From NCBI GenBank assembly GCA_002375495.1, contig DFLU01000009.1, forward strand, positions 94,579 through 158,578: a stretch of DNA of 64,000 nt, given 5' to 3'. The position numbers and the translations under genes were made by a program. Below the pieces are notes generated by a model that was given only the letters and a program-made list of their open reading frames with translations, was not told the origin of the DNA and did no database searches. Position 1 is the first letter of the stretch. Each line of letters begins with the position of its first letter. This stretch comes from Flavobacteriaceae bacterium UBA3611 (GTDB lineage: Bacteria; Bacteroidota; Bacteroidia; Flavobacteriales; Flavobacteriaceae). This document shows positions 1 to 7,815 of this stretch, piece after piece.

Positions 1-451
1 TGCCATTGCAGATTTGGTTGAAACTTCAAATAATATTGCCAAAGTACTTGTAAAAGAAGGAAGTATTAAAATTGAATGCCTCACTCGATCTTCGGTGAAT
101 TCATCTAAACTTGACCTGGCAAATACCCTCAAGTCGGTATTTAATTTAGGTGGTTTCGAGGTCACATTTTCTGGCGAATACCCTGGGTGGGCGCCCAATA
201 TGGATAGTCCGATTTTGAAGGTGTTAGACAGTTTATATGAAAAGCTTCATGGAGAAAAGGCGCATGTTGCTGCTTGCCATGCAGGGTTAGAGTGTGGGAT
301 TTTAGGTCAGAATTATCCAAAAATGGATATGATTTCGTTTGGTCCTACCATTAAAGGGGCGCACTCTCCCGACGAACGTGCTAGCATTTCGTCTACGCAA
401 AAGTTTTGGCAATTTGTGATTGAGATTTTAAAGGAAATTCCGAAAAAATAA
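1..451 (+). CDS. pepD: Aminoacyl-histidine dipeptidase (PepD family), C-terminal part
   Basis: The gene is cut by the left window edge; the reading frame is open from base 2 to the stop at 449-451, so about the last 150 residues are present. The visible part matches the C-terminal catalytic lobe of M20-family beta-Ala-His/aminoacyl-histidine dipeptidases, zinc enzymes that cleave Xaa-His dipeptides in the cytoplasm. Seen: the segment HVAACHAGLECGIL, whose His and Glu lie where the family binds metal and substrate, then MISFGPTIKGAHSPDER, the family signature containing the last zinc-ligand His. The N-terminal metal-binding half lies outside the window. A -7-like box for the next gene begins 24 bases after the stop, so this gene probably ends its own transcript, although no clear hairpin is seen. 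Confidence 0.85.
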   Translation, partial: AIADLVETSNNIAKVLVKEGSIKIECLTRSSVNSSKLDLANTLKSVFNLGGFEVTFSGEYPGWAPNMDSPILKVLDSLYEKLHGEKAHVAACHAGLECGILGQNYPKMDMISFGPTIKGAHSPDERASISSTQKFWQFVIEILKEIPKK

Positions 452-474
452 GTCCCAAAACGCCCTACAATTTG

Positions 475-482
475 TATTTTTG
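475..482 (+). promoter_or_regulatory. Candidate -7 box upstream of sucC
   Basis: TATTTTTG matches the Bacteroidota -7 consensus TAnnTTTG and lies 29 bases before the sucC start. No convincing TTG/TTTG is found 19-21 bases upstream, so this rests on the -7 element alone. Confidence 0.4.
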
Positions 483-511
483 TCGCGCTTAAAAACAAGA
501 AACATCCTATT

Positions 512-1702
512 ATGAACTTACACGAATATCAAGGAAAAGAAATTTTAAACAGCTTTGGTGTAGAAATACAAAGAGGAAAAGTAGCTACAACTCCTGAAGA
601 AGCTGTAGATGCCGCTAAAAAATTAACCGAAGAAACCGGAACAGGTTGGCACGTTATAAAAGCACAAGTTCACGCTGGTGGTCGTGGTAAAGGTGGTGGT
701 GTAAAACTTGCAAAAAATTTGAAAGAAGTTGAAGAAATTGCAGGACAGATCATAGGGATGAACCTTGTTACCCCCCAAACCAGTGCTGAAGGGAAAAAAG
801 TACACCAAGTATTAGTCGCAGAAGATGTGTATTACCCGGGCGATAGTGAGCCAGAAGAGTACTATATGAGTGTGTTGTTAAACCGTGGTACTGGAAAAAA
901 TATGATTATGTATTCTACCGAAGGTGGAATGGATATCGAAACAGTTGCCGAAGAAACTCCACACCTTATCTTTCATGAAGAAGTAGATCCTGCTGTAGGG
1001 CTTATGCCATTTCAAGCACGACGCGTAGCGTTTAACTTAGGGCTGAGCGGACAAGCATTTAAGCAAATGACCAAATTTGTTACAGCACTCTATAAAGCGT
1101 ATGTAAATAGTGACTCTTCATTATTCGAGATAAATCCAGTGCTAAAAACTAGCGATGACAAAATCATTGCAGTTGATGCGAAGGTGAGTATCGACGACAA
1201 TGCGCTTTTCCGTAGAAAAGAATATGCTGAGATGCGCGATATTAGAGAAGAAAACCCTGTTGAGGTAGAAGCGAAGGCCGTAGGTTTAAGCTATGTAGAC
1301 CTTGATGGAAATGTAGGCTGTATGGTGAATGGTGCCGGATTGGCGATGGCAACAATGGACTTGATTAAGCAAGCGGGTGGTGAGCCAGCAAACTTCTTGG
1401 ATGTAGGTGGAACTGCAGATGCCGAACGTGTGGAAACTGCTTTCAATTTAATTCTGAAAGATCCAAACGTAAAAGCAATCTTGGTAAATATTTTTGGCGG
1501 TATTGTACGTTGTGACCGTGTGGCACAAGGTATTGTGGACGCTTATAAGAATATGGGTACCATTAATGTTCCAATCATTGTTAGGCTGCAAGGTACCAAT
1601 GCAGATATTGCGAAAGAATTGATAGACAACAGCGGATTGGATGTACAAAGTGCAATCGAATTCCAAGAGGCAGCAGACAAAGTACAAGCGGTACTTGCAT
1701 AA
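512..1702 (+). CDS. sucC: Succinate-CoA ligase (ADP-forming) subunit beta
   Basis: TCA-cycle enzyme subunit: with the alpha subunit SucD it interconverts succinyl-CoA and succinate with ATP/GTP formation in the cytoplasm. At 396 residues it is normal length for SucC. An ATP-grasp domain fills the N-terminal part, with the Gly-rich loop GGRGKGGGVK at residues 56-65 and EINP at 206-209. The C-terminal ligase domain carries NIFGGIVRCD at 326-335. The start MNLHEYQGKE is the family's usual N-terminus. The partner sucD is not adjacent: the gene is followed 22 bases later by a strong terminator, so it is transcribed alone and sucD must lie elsewhere. Confidence 0.97.
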   Translation: MNLHEYQGKEILNSFGVEIQRGKVATTPEEAVDAAKKLTEETGTGWHVIKAQVHAGGRGKGGGVKLAKNLKEVEEIAGQIIGMNLVTPQTSAEGKKVHQVLVAEDVYYPGDSEPEEYYMSVLLNRGTGKNMIMYSTEGGMDIETVAEETPHLIFHEEVDPAVGLMPFQARRVAFNLGLSGQAFKQMTKFVTALYKAYVNSDSSLFEINPVLKTSDDKIIAVDAKVSIDDNALFRRKEYAEMRDIREENPVEVEAKAVGLSYVDLDGNVGCMVNGAGLAMATMDLIKQAGGEPANFLDVGGTADAERVETAFNLILKDPNVKAILVNIFGGIVRCDRVAQGIVDAYKNMGTINVPIIVRLQGTNADIAKELIDNSGLDVQSAIEFQEAADKVQAVLA

Positions 1703-1724
1703 TTGCTTCAAAAATAATGAGTTG

Positions 1725-1749
1725 AGCCCCGATTTTCGGGGCTTTTTTT
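1725..1749 (+). terminator. Rho-independent terminator after sucC
   Basis: Perfect 8-bp stem AGCCCCGA / TCGGGGCT with a 2-base loop (TT), directly followed by seven T. It isolates sucC from the downstream gene. Confidence 0.92.
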
Positions 1750-1891
1750 ATGGCTTATTTGCAGGTGAAAAGCATTCCTAAATGTTAACGATTGTTAATA
1801 AATGATTATTTATCAGGTTTTTATGTAACAAAACCAACAAGGTGCTCGTCTATTATTTAAGTAATTATTCATCAATTAAATTTTAACAATC

Positions 1892-2227
1892 ATGAAAACA
1901 TTGAAAACAGTATTCGTGGCACTTTCGATCCTAATCACATCGAGTGCTTTTGCAACCAATCCAACAACTTCTGGCACTCCTGAAACGATTGCCAAAGAAA
2001 TCACCGCGCTATTAGAAAACCCGACCTTTTTGGTCACACAAGAACAAACCGTTGCGGTAGAGTTTGTGCTGAACAAGAACAACGAAGTTGTAGTACTTTC
2101 AGTAGACTGTAAAGATGCAGATGTTTGCAGCTTTATAAATTCTCGACTGAATAGAAAAGTCTTAGAGAGCGAGCTTGAATTAGGGAAAGTGTACACACTG
2201 CCCGTTAAGTTTGTGTCTAAAGATTAG
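1892..2227 (+). CDS. Small secreted/periplasmic protein of unknown function
   Basis: A 111-residue protein. Residues 1-22 form a classical signal peptide (basic Lys2/Lys5, hydrophobic core, SAFA-T cleavage context), so the mature protein of about 90 residues should be periplasmic or exported. The mature part is mixed alpha/beta by eye and has two Cys (in DCKDADVC) that could form a disulfide. The pattern VEFVLNKNNEVVVLSV followed by LPVKF resembles small flavobacterial proteins with a TonB-C-like beta-hairpin fold, but that is only an impression. No enzyme motif is visible. It is monocistronic: sucC terminates upstream and a strong hairpin follows. Confidence 0.75.
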   Translation: MKTLKTVFVALSILITSSAFATNPTTSGTPETIAKEITALLENPTFLVTQEQTVAVEFVLNKNNEVVVLSVDCKDADVCSFINSRLNRKVLESELELGKVYTLPVKFVSKD

Positions 2228-2246
2228 TTGCAATCTAAATCAATTA

Positions 2247-2284
2247 AATCCCGAAGTGTCACAGCTTCGGGATTTTTTTTATTT
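2247..2284 (+). terminator. Rho-independent terminator
   Basis: Stem AATCCCGAAG (2247-2256) pairs perfectly with CTTCGGGATT (2265-2274), followed by a T run to about 2284. It ends the small secreted protein gene. Confidence 0.92.
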
Positions 2285-2291
2285 TTGAATT

Positions 2292-2687
2292 ATGAATAGT
2301 GATCAAAAAGCACTTATTAGTGATCTGATTCTTATCGCTAAGGCAGACGATAAGATTACCCATGGCGAGTATGATTTTATACAACGCCTAGCCGAACGTA
2401 TGGGTGTTTCGCCTAAAGAGGTAGACCAACTCTTCCACGATCCACTTCCGATGAAAACATCATTCACCGAATTGGAGCGAATTACACATTTCCATAAAAT
2501 GGTGCTTCTAATGAATGTAGATGGTGAGACCCACGAAAAGGAGTTGGCACTTATACGTGATTTCGGGCTCCGATTAGGGTTACGACCTGGTGCCGTAGAA
2601 CAAGTTTTGGAGGCCATGGAACGCTATGAACATAAAATAATTCCGTCCCACGAATTGTTGCAGATTTTTAATACGTATTACAATTAA
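2292..2687 (+). CDS. TerB-family tellurite-resistance-like protein
   Basis: A 131-residue soluble all-helical protein that looks like a stand-alone TerB-like domain. Two similar acidic helix-loop units are visible: AKADDKITHGEYDFIQRLAE near residues 17-36, and MNVDGETHEKELALIRDFG near 75-93. This is the duplicated metal-binding pattern of the TerB/DjlA N-terminal fold. TerB proteins are linked to metal or stress sensing and membrane-associated complexes, but the role of single-domain versions is unknown. It starts 8 bases after the preceding terminator. It converges with the DUF2254 gene, and the two stop codons share the palindrome TTAA at 2684-2687. Confidence 0.8.
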   Translation: MNSDQKALISDLILIAKADDKITHGEYDFIQRLAERMGVSPKEVDQLFHDPLPMKTSFTELERITHFHKMVLLMNVDGETHEKELALIRDFGLRLGLRPGAVEQVLEAMERYEHKIIPSHELLQIFNTYYN

Positions 2688-3973
2688 GCCCTGGCCAATT
2701 GTTTAATGCGCTTACGATCTGATTTGTTTGAAAGTGATTTTTTTGCATCTTTTAACAGCGTCTTCAGCTCTCGATCTACAGCTGTGCTATACGCTTCATT
2801 TTTGATATCCTGCTGCTGTTTTAGATAGCGTAGCATTCCGATTAATTTTTCAACAATAATCACATCGTGCTTACAATAGGTGCGTAAGGAAGCCATGCAG
2901 GTGTAGAGTAATTCGCTAAAGTTCACTACGCTTACTTTTAACAGGATTCTGTTTTTTTCTCCAAATTGTGAATTGTCGTATTTCCGCATTCGCAAAGCGA
3001 AGAGCTCGGTAAGATAATCGATAGCGTTAATTGCCGTACCGGGATCATTTACCCCTGGAGACATTGCCTTCACCGCTATCTCTGTAATTTGTTTGAATGC
3101 TAAGATGTAATTGTCTTCTACAAATTCCCCCCTTGCAAAATTAATGTTGTCTAAAATGTCTTCTACGATTTCGTCATTCAATGGTTTTTCAGAAAGAATA
3201 AATGGTGTGTGTTGCAGCACAAAAAAACCTTTAGGTACAGTAAGGTATATTCTTGTTTCTTGTTCTTTACAAATATTTAAAATGTTTTGAATAGAAATAT
3301 TCTGGAAATACCCGCTCTTTTTGGTGGTATAGGAACTCCAGCCTTCAGTATTTGTAGAAAATGTAGCACTGTGGTGGGCTGTTTCTTTTTCTTTCACTAA
3401 GGTGAGTTCGAGCCGATCTTTCGACTTGTAGAAAATGGTATCCAGAATATTGTTAATCTGAATGCTCTGGGACATATTGTGGATGAAATAAATAAACATT
3501 CCCAAGCAAACCAATGTCATCACAATACCCAATAAAATAGAAAGTCCGGGTAGATTATATTTTTCATCATCTGGCTCGATCGAAAATAGTATAAATATCA
3601 AATAAACAAGGGTAGCCAGATATGTTCCTAAGATGATTTGGTTTTTCTTATCGCTTATCAGCCCTGGTAACAATCGTGGTGAAAAATTGCTGGATGCTTG
3701 GCTTAATAATAGCATTACCATAGAAAAACTAAAAACCATCATCGAGATAATACCGCCAATACATGCGCTCATAATGGTGAGCACCGTATCGCCATCTTCA
3801 AGCATTAATTGTGGGAGTTTGTCTAATAAAAATCGAGAGACATTCCTCGCTTCTAACCAAGCCATGATAAAGGCAAAGCTGAAACCAATAAGGGCCAGAA
3901 GGCTCGGATAAAAGGCAATTTTTCCCTGAATAGTATTAAAAAATGCCTTGAGGCGCAGGTATAGTTTTTTCAT
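2684..3973 (-). CDS. DUF2254 family membrane protein
   Basis: A 429-residue predicted inner-membrane protein. The N-terminal third holds about four hydrophobic segments (around residues 16-40, 62-90, 112-132 and 142-168), followed by a large soluble C-terminal domain. The segment AVKAMSPGVNDPGTAINAIDYL in the soluble part is the conserved signature of DUF2254 proteins, whose function is unknown. The C-terminus is strongly basic and may bind nucleic acid or phospholipid. It is transcribed away from the small heat-shock gene across a 199-base divergent region and overlaps the TerB-like gene tail to tail. Confidence 0.88.
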   Translation of the reverse strand: MKKLYLRLKAFFNTIQGKIAFYPSLLALIGFSFAFIMAWLEARNVSRFLLDKLPQLMLEDGDTVLTIMSACIGGIISMMVFSFSMVMLLLSQASSNFSPRLLPGLISDKKNQIILGTYLATLVYLIFILFSIEPDDEKYNLPGLSILLGIVMTLVCLGMFIYFIHNMSQSIQINNILDTIFYKSKDRLELTLVKEKETAHHSATFSTNTEGWSSYTTKKSGYFQNISIQNILNICKEQETRIYLTVPKGFFVLQHTPFILSEKPLNDEIVEDILDNINFARGEFVEDNYILAFKQITEIAVKAMSPGVNDPGTAINAIDYLTELFALRMRKYDNSQFGEKNRILLKVSVVNFSELLYTCMASLRTYCKHDVIIVEKLIGMLRYLKQQQDIKNEAYSTAVDRELKTLLKDAKKSLSNKSDRKRIKQLARA

Positions 3974-4063
3974 TTTCGTTGGTTAGAAAACTAAGGTAGC
4001 GATATACTTCAGGATTATTCTTAAAATTGATTTAAATAACGCGGCATAGTGCGTAGGAGTAGA

Positions 4064-4106
4064 CAAAAAGACAGTAGAAACGCAAGTGAATCGGTCAAAA
4101 AGACAG
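4064..4106 (+). repeat. Pair of direct repeats CAAAAAGACAG upstream of hsp20
   Basis: CAAAAAGACAG occurs at 4064-4074 and again at 4096-4106, exactly 32 bases apart (about three helical turns). Similar flanking bases (AGA or GGT before, A/T-rich after) suggest two binding sites for one activator on the same DNA face. The pair lies 13 bases upstream of a sigma-54-like promoter. Confidence 0.5.
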
Positions 4107-4117
4107 ATTTTAATATT

Positions 4118-4133
4118 TGGAACTTTTTTTGAC
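4118..4133 (+). promoter_or_regulatory. Candidate sigma-54-type promoter for hsp20
   Basis: TGGAAC and then, after seven T, GAC gives GG (4119-4120) and GA (4131-4132) separated by exactly 10 bases. This is the spacing of sigma-N -24/-12 elements (consensus GG-N10-GC), with one base differing from GC. No TAnnTTTG box is seen between here and the start codon at 4173. Predicted transcript start is near 4143. Confidence 0.4.
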
Positions 4134-4172
4134 TATAGAGATGGAAAATAGACAACATTAAATAGTATTGAT

Positions 4173-4610
4173 ATGAAAACAACAAATAGAAATAACCTTA
4201 TTTTTCCATCTATTTTTGATGGATTATTTACCGAAAATAGATTGGATGTGCCTAATTATGAAAAATTTAGCATTCCAGCGGTAAATATTTCGGAAAAAAG
4301 CGCGAATTTTGTCATCGAGATGGCTGTTCCGGGAATTGCTAAGGAAGACATCACAATCGAAGTTGAAGAAAACAGTTTGAAAGTTTCTTCAAAATCCAAC
4401 GACAAAGAATTCGTAAAAGATTCAGAAAACAGCGACCTTAAGTTTACGCGTAAGGAGTTCAACTACGGAAAATTTAGAAGAACATTTACGTTACCAGAAA
4501 CAGTTGATACAGAAAACATTGATGCCACCTACAATGCTGGTATCTTGGCAATCACACTTCCAAAGATGGAAGAAAAGAAAGCCTTGAAGAAAATGGTTGA
4601 GATTTCATAA
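4173..4610 (+). CDS. Small heat-shock protein, Hsp20/alpha-crystallin family
   Basis: A 145-residue ATP-independent holdase chaperone. A short variable N-terminal arm (1-35) is followed by the alpha-crystallin domain (about 36-130). That domain includes VEMAVPG-type text (VIEMAVPGIAKEDITIEVE), the FRRTFTLPETVD segment and AGILAITLPK, the typical end of the domain. The C-terminal tail ends MVEIS, giving an I/V-x-I-like anchor for oligomer contacts. It is monocistronic with its own strong terminator. Regulation appears unusual: there is no standard -7 box but a sigma-54-like element with two upstream direct repeats (4064-4106), so stress induction through an enhancer-binding activator is plausible. 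Confidence 0.95.
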   Translation: MKTTNRNNLIFPSIFDGLFTENRLDVPNYEKFSIPAVNISEKSANFVIEMAVPGIAKEDITIEVEENSLKVSSKSNDKEFVKDSENSDLKFTRKEFNYGKFRRTFTLPETVDTENIDATYNAGILAITLPKMEEKKALKKMVEIS

Positions 4611-4642
4611 TTGAAATTTAATTTGGTTAGTTAGTTGAAAAT

Positions 4643-4679
4643 GCCGCACGCTACTCAATCGGGGTGCGGCTCTTTTTTT
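4643..4679 (+). terminator. Rho-independent terminator after hsp20
   Basis: GCCGCAC (4643-4649) pairs with GTGCGGC (4664-4670), followed by CTTTTTTT. The minus-strand rluF gene ends just downstream. Confidence 0.85.
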
Positions 4680-4694
4680 GCAGATACTTCACAA

Positions 4695-5486
4695 CTAATT
4701 TCTACCCCTTCGCCTGCGTGCTCCAGCTTGCTTTTTTTCAACCTTATCCACATACGAACTGTTGTCAGATTCTGAAACTGCATTTTGAAGTCCCTTAACT
4801 TCTTTAGGGGTCAAATCTCTCCATTTTCCAATAGGTAGATTGCCCAATTCAATGTTCATAATACGAGTACGTTTTAGTTCAACCACCTCATATCCAAAAT
4901 AGTCGCACATGCGTCTAATTTGCCTATTTAGTCCCTGTATGAGTATAATTCTGAACACAAACCGGCTTAGTTGTTCTACCTCACATTTTTTAGTTGTGGT
5001 TTCTAGTTCATGAAGAGGTACCCCATTGGCCATTTTTTTAATAAAATCTTTAGTGATGGGCCTATCTACTTTTACGATGTACTCTTTTTCGTGTTTGTTT
5101 CCAGCCCTTAGTATTTTATTTACGATATCACCGTCATTTGTCATCAATAGTAAACCCTCACTGGGTTTGTCTAGCCTGCCTACATGGAATATACGTTCTT
5201 TATGGCCTATAAAATCGACTACATTTCCGTCCACACGTTGGTCTGTTGTACAGGTAATCCCAACAGGTTTGTTCAGTGCAATATATACGAGGGTGTCATT
5301 TTCGGTAATCAATTTATCATCCACACGAATTTCATCATTTGGCATGGCCCGGTCGCCCAAGGACACCTTTTCACCATTTAGGGTGACACGCCCTTGCTCA
5401 ATTAGGGTGTCGGCTTGCCGTCGCGAGCAATATCCGCTATCGCTAATGGCTTTGTTCAATCGTGTGGAATCTGGATGGTGGCTCAT
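4695..5486 (-). CDS. rluF: 23S rRNA pseudouridine(2604) synthase RluF
   Basis: Isomerises uridine to pseudouridine in 23S rRNA (position 2604 in E. coli numbering; RluF can also act on tRNA-Tyr). An S4 RNA-binding domain (about residues 7-60, with SRRQADTLIEQGRVTLNG) precedes the RsuA/RluB/E/F-type catalytic domain. The catalytic Asp is D106 in GRLDKPSEGL. The segments KILRAGNKHEKEYIV and QGLNRQIRRMCDYFGYEV are very close to E. coli RluF, which supports this member rather than RluB/RluE. The C-terminal tail is basic (ARRRRGRN), typical of the subfamily. It converges with hsp20 and is monocistronic. Confidence 0.9.
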   Translation of the reverse strand: MSHHPDSTRLNKAISDSGYCSRRQADTLIEQGRVTLNGEKVSLGDRAMPNDEIRVDDKLITENDTLVYIALNKPVGITCTTDQRVDGNVVDFIGHKERIFHVGRLDKPSEGLLLMTNDGDIVNKILRAGNKHEKEYIVKVDRPITKDFIKKMANGVPLHELETTTKKCEVEQLSRFVFRIILIQGLNRQIRRMCDYFGYEVVELKRTRIMNIELGNLPIGKWRDLTPKEVKGLQNAVSESDNSSYVDKVEKKQAGARRRRGRN

Positions 5487-5584
5487 GGTGCAAAAATACG
5501 CTTTTCAGTAGAAAGGTTAAACTTGATATAAAGTACTTGAGCTAGCATAGAGATAATTGTAATTTTAACTTCAAACAACACATC

Positions 5585-7111
5585 ATGGCCATTTTAGGAT
5601 CAATTATTAAGGGAGCAATCGATTTGCGGGGTAGCATCGTTGGTGATACTTCACCCGTTGAAGACCAACAGAATGTATTACGTTCGTTACTCGATAAAGC
5701 GAAGGATACTGCCTTCGGAAAGTATTACGGATTTACTACCATTTTAGAGTCTGAACAACCCGCTAAAAAATTTACTGAGGTCGTGCCGTTTTTCGATTAC
5801 CATACCATGAAAGAAGAATGGTGGGATCGTACCATATCTGGTCTGCCAGATATTACATGGCCAGGGAAACCTTCCTATTTTGCCCTTAGTAGCGGTACCA
5901 CGGGGAAAACCAGCAAACGAATTCCCGTAACAGACGAAATGATTGAGGCCATCCGTACTACAGGAATCAAACAAGTGGGAGCACTTACAAATTTTGAATT
6001 GCCCACCGATTTCTTTGAAAAGGAAATAATGATGTTGGGAAGTTCAACCGACTTAAGTGAACGCGATGAATTCCTTGAGGGAGAAATTAGTGGCATCAGC
6101 GCGAGTAATATTCCTTTTTGGTTTCGTGGATACTACAAACCAGGAGAAGATATTGCTAAGATAGACGATTGGGACACGCGTGTGGCGACCATAGCTAAAC
6201 GTGCCAAAGAATGGGACATTGGCGCTCTGAGTGGTATTCCCTCTTGGATGGAGCTCATGATGAAAGAAGTGATCGAATACCACAACGCAGACACTATTCA
6301 CGACGTGTGGCCCAATTTGCAGGTATATACCAGCGGTGGTGTGGCTTTTCAACCGTATGAAAAGAGCTTCCGTCAATTATGCGCAAAACCAGTGACTGTG
6401 ATAGATACGTATTTGGCTTCTGAAGGATTTATTGCATTTCAGCAACGGCCTGAAACTACATCCATGAAGTTGGTAACCGACAATGGTATCTACTTCGAAT
6501 TTGTGCCCTTTGCGCCCGAATACATTAACGAAGACGGCTCTATCGTACAAGATGCTCCTGTGTTAACGTTGGCTGAAGTCGAAAAAGACCAAGACTATGT
6601 TCTCATTATTTCAACGGTTTCTGGTGCATGGCGTTACCTCATTGGTGACACCATAGCCTTTACTGATGTTGAAAAAGCTGAAATCATCATTACGGGACGC
6701 ACCAAGTTTTTCTTAAACGTGGTAGGCTCACAACTTTCAGTAAACAAAATGGAAACGGCGCTTCGTGAATTAGAAGCCCAGTTCGATATTGAAATTCCTG
6801 AATTTACGTTAGCAGCAGTAAAGATAGATGGCGATTTTCACCACCATTGGTACTTAGGGACAGACGCAGCTATAGAAACTACTAAACTTTCCGAAGCACT
6901 AGATAACGCCCTTAAAGAGGCCAATAAAAATTATAATGTAGCACGTGGTAAAGCATTAAAAGGAGTTAAGGTGACAACGGTTTCACCAAATGCATTTCAT
7001 GAATGGAATGGAAAAAATAAGAAGAAAGGTGGCCAGGTAAAAATGGTGCGCGTGATGGATGAAGAGAAGTTTGCCGAATGGGAAGCCTTTGTAGAAGAGA
7101 GTTCATTCTAG
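5585..7111 (+). CDS. GH3-family (auxin-responsive promoter-like) acyl-acid amido synthetase
   Basis: A 508-residue member of the GH3 family, best known from plants, where these ANL-type enzymes adenylate carboxylic acids such as indole-acetate or jasmonate and conjugate them to amino acids. Seen: the nucleotide-binding loop SSGTTGKTSKRIPVT at about 102-116, YLASEGF near 277, and a C-terminal region with GDTIAFTD and ITGRTKFFLNVVGSQLS, the hinge and C-domain pattern of adenylate-forming enzymes. Bacterial homologues are common in Bacteroidota but have no agreed substrate. It stands alone: divergent from rluF and convergent with the HExxH protein 13 bases after its stop. Confidence 0.88.
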   Translation: MAILGSIIKGAIDLRGSIVGDTSPVEDQQNVLRSLLDKAKDTAFGKYYGFTTILESEQPAKKFTEVVPFFDYHTMKEEWWDRTISGLPDITWPGKPSYFALSSGTTGKTSKRIPVTDEMIEAIRTTGIKQVGALTNFELPTDFFEKEIMMLGSSTDLSERDEFLEGEISGISASNIPFWFRGYYKPGEDIAKIDDWDTRVATIAKRAKEWDIGALSGIPSWMELMMKEVIEYHNADTIHDVWPNLQVYTSGGVAFQPYEKSFRQLCAKPVTVIDTYLASEGFIAFQQRPETTSMKLVTDNGIYFEFVPFAPEYINEDGSIVQDAPVLTLAEVEKDQDYVLIISTVSGAWRYLIGDTIAFTDVEKAEIIITGRTKFFLNVVGSQLSVNKMETALRELEAQFDIEIPEFTLAAVKIDGDFHHHWYLGTDAAIETTKLSEALDNALKEANKNYNVARGKALKGVKVTTVSPNAFHEWNGKNKKKGGQVKMVRVMDEEKFAEWEAFVEESSF

Positions 7112-7124
7112 AACCGTAATTATT

Positions 7125-7739
7125 TTATTGTTGTTCCTGAATTAAGTGCATCACTTCTTCGGGAGACATGTACAACCTTCTCAATTTTGCTTTATACCGT
7201 TCTGAAAAGTTGGCATTGTCTAAGATGAAATTCTTCGTTCTTAGTATGTACTCCCCCATACCATGATTAATGGCAAAAGTGTCTGCAGCACGTTCTACTT
7301 CTTTGATATGGGTACCGCTAAACAAATATTTCAACCCAAATATGAGCATACCCACTTTGCTACGACCGCGATAATCCATAATGTGCCCCAATTCATGGCC
7401 AATCCAACCTATTAGTACATCCTTCGGAATATCTGCTACGGTAAATTTTTCGTCTTCAATCTGAATCTTACGACTTATCAAGATAATGTAACTTCTGTTT
7501 TCCCGAGAGGTGAAAAAACTCTTATACGTAGGCTGTGCCTGCATTGTAGATTTCCTGATGTTGTCCTTAAATCGAAACTCGATGGGAGTATCCTTTAGTT
7601 CAGGATAATACGTGAGTGCTATTAATACTTCAGCCTCTATACTTTGTGGGATAATCTTGTTGTCTCGATTAATTTCTGCGGTTGCAATCATACAGGAAAC
7701 AAAATACAAAAACAGGGTAATGTAGTGTGTTAAGGGCAT
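7125..7739 (-). CDS. Putative membrane-anchored/secreted M48-like zinc metallopeptidase
   Basis: A 204-residue protein with a hydrophobic N-terminus (residues 6-20, a signal peptide or anchor). The gluzincin zinc motif HELGH is at 115-119, with EVERAAD at 147-153, whose first Glu is placed like the third zinc ligand of M48-type peptidases. The domain is small and lacks the multiple membrane spans of HtpX, so it probably acts in the periplasm or on the outer face of the membrane; substrate unknown. A proteolytically inactive or regulatory role cannot be excluded. It lies just upstream (76 bases) of uvrB on the same strand, but no functional link is evident. Confidence 0.75.
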   Translation of the reverse strand: MPLTHYITLFLYFVSCMIATAEINRDNKIIPQSIEAEVLIALTYYPELKDTPIEFRFKDNIRKSTMQAQPTYKSFFTSRENRSYIILISRKIQIEDEKFTVADIPKDVLIGWIGHELGHIMDYRGRSKVGMLIFGLKYLFSGTHIKEVERAADTFAINHGMGEYILRTKNFILDNANFSERYKAKLRRLYMSPEEVMHLIQEQQ

Positions 7740-7815
7740 ATTAATTATAAAGGTACCAAATATCTGGTCCCTATGGTGTTTTACGAAATATAAAGGTCTA
7801 TTTTTCTTTTACAAT

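Noticed and set aside
2292..2687. Tellurite-resistance operon
   Set aside because: Only a lone TerB-like gene is present; no terC, terD or terZ neighbours.
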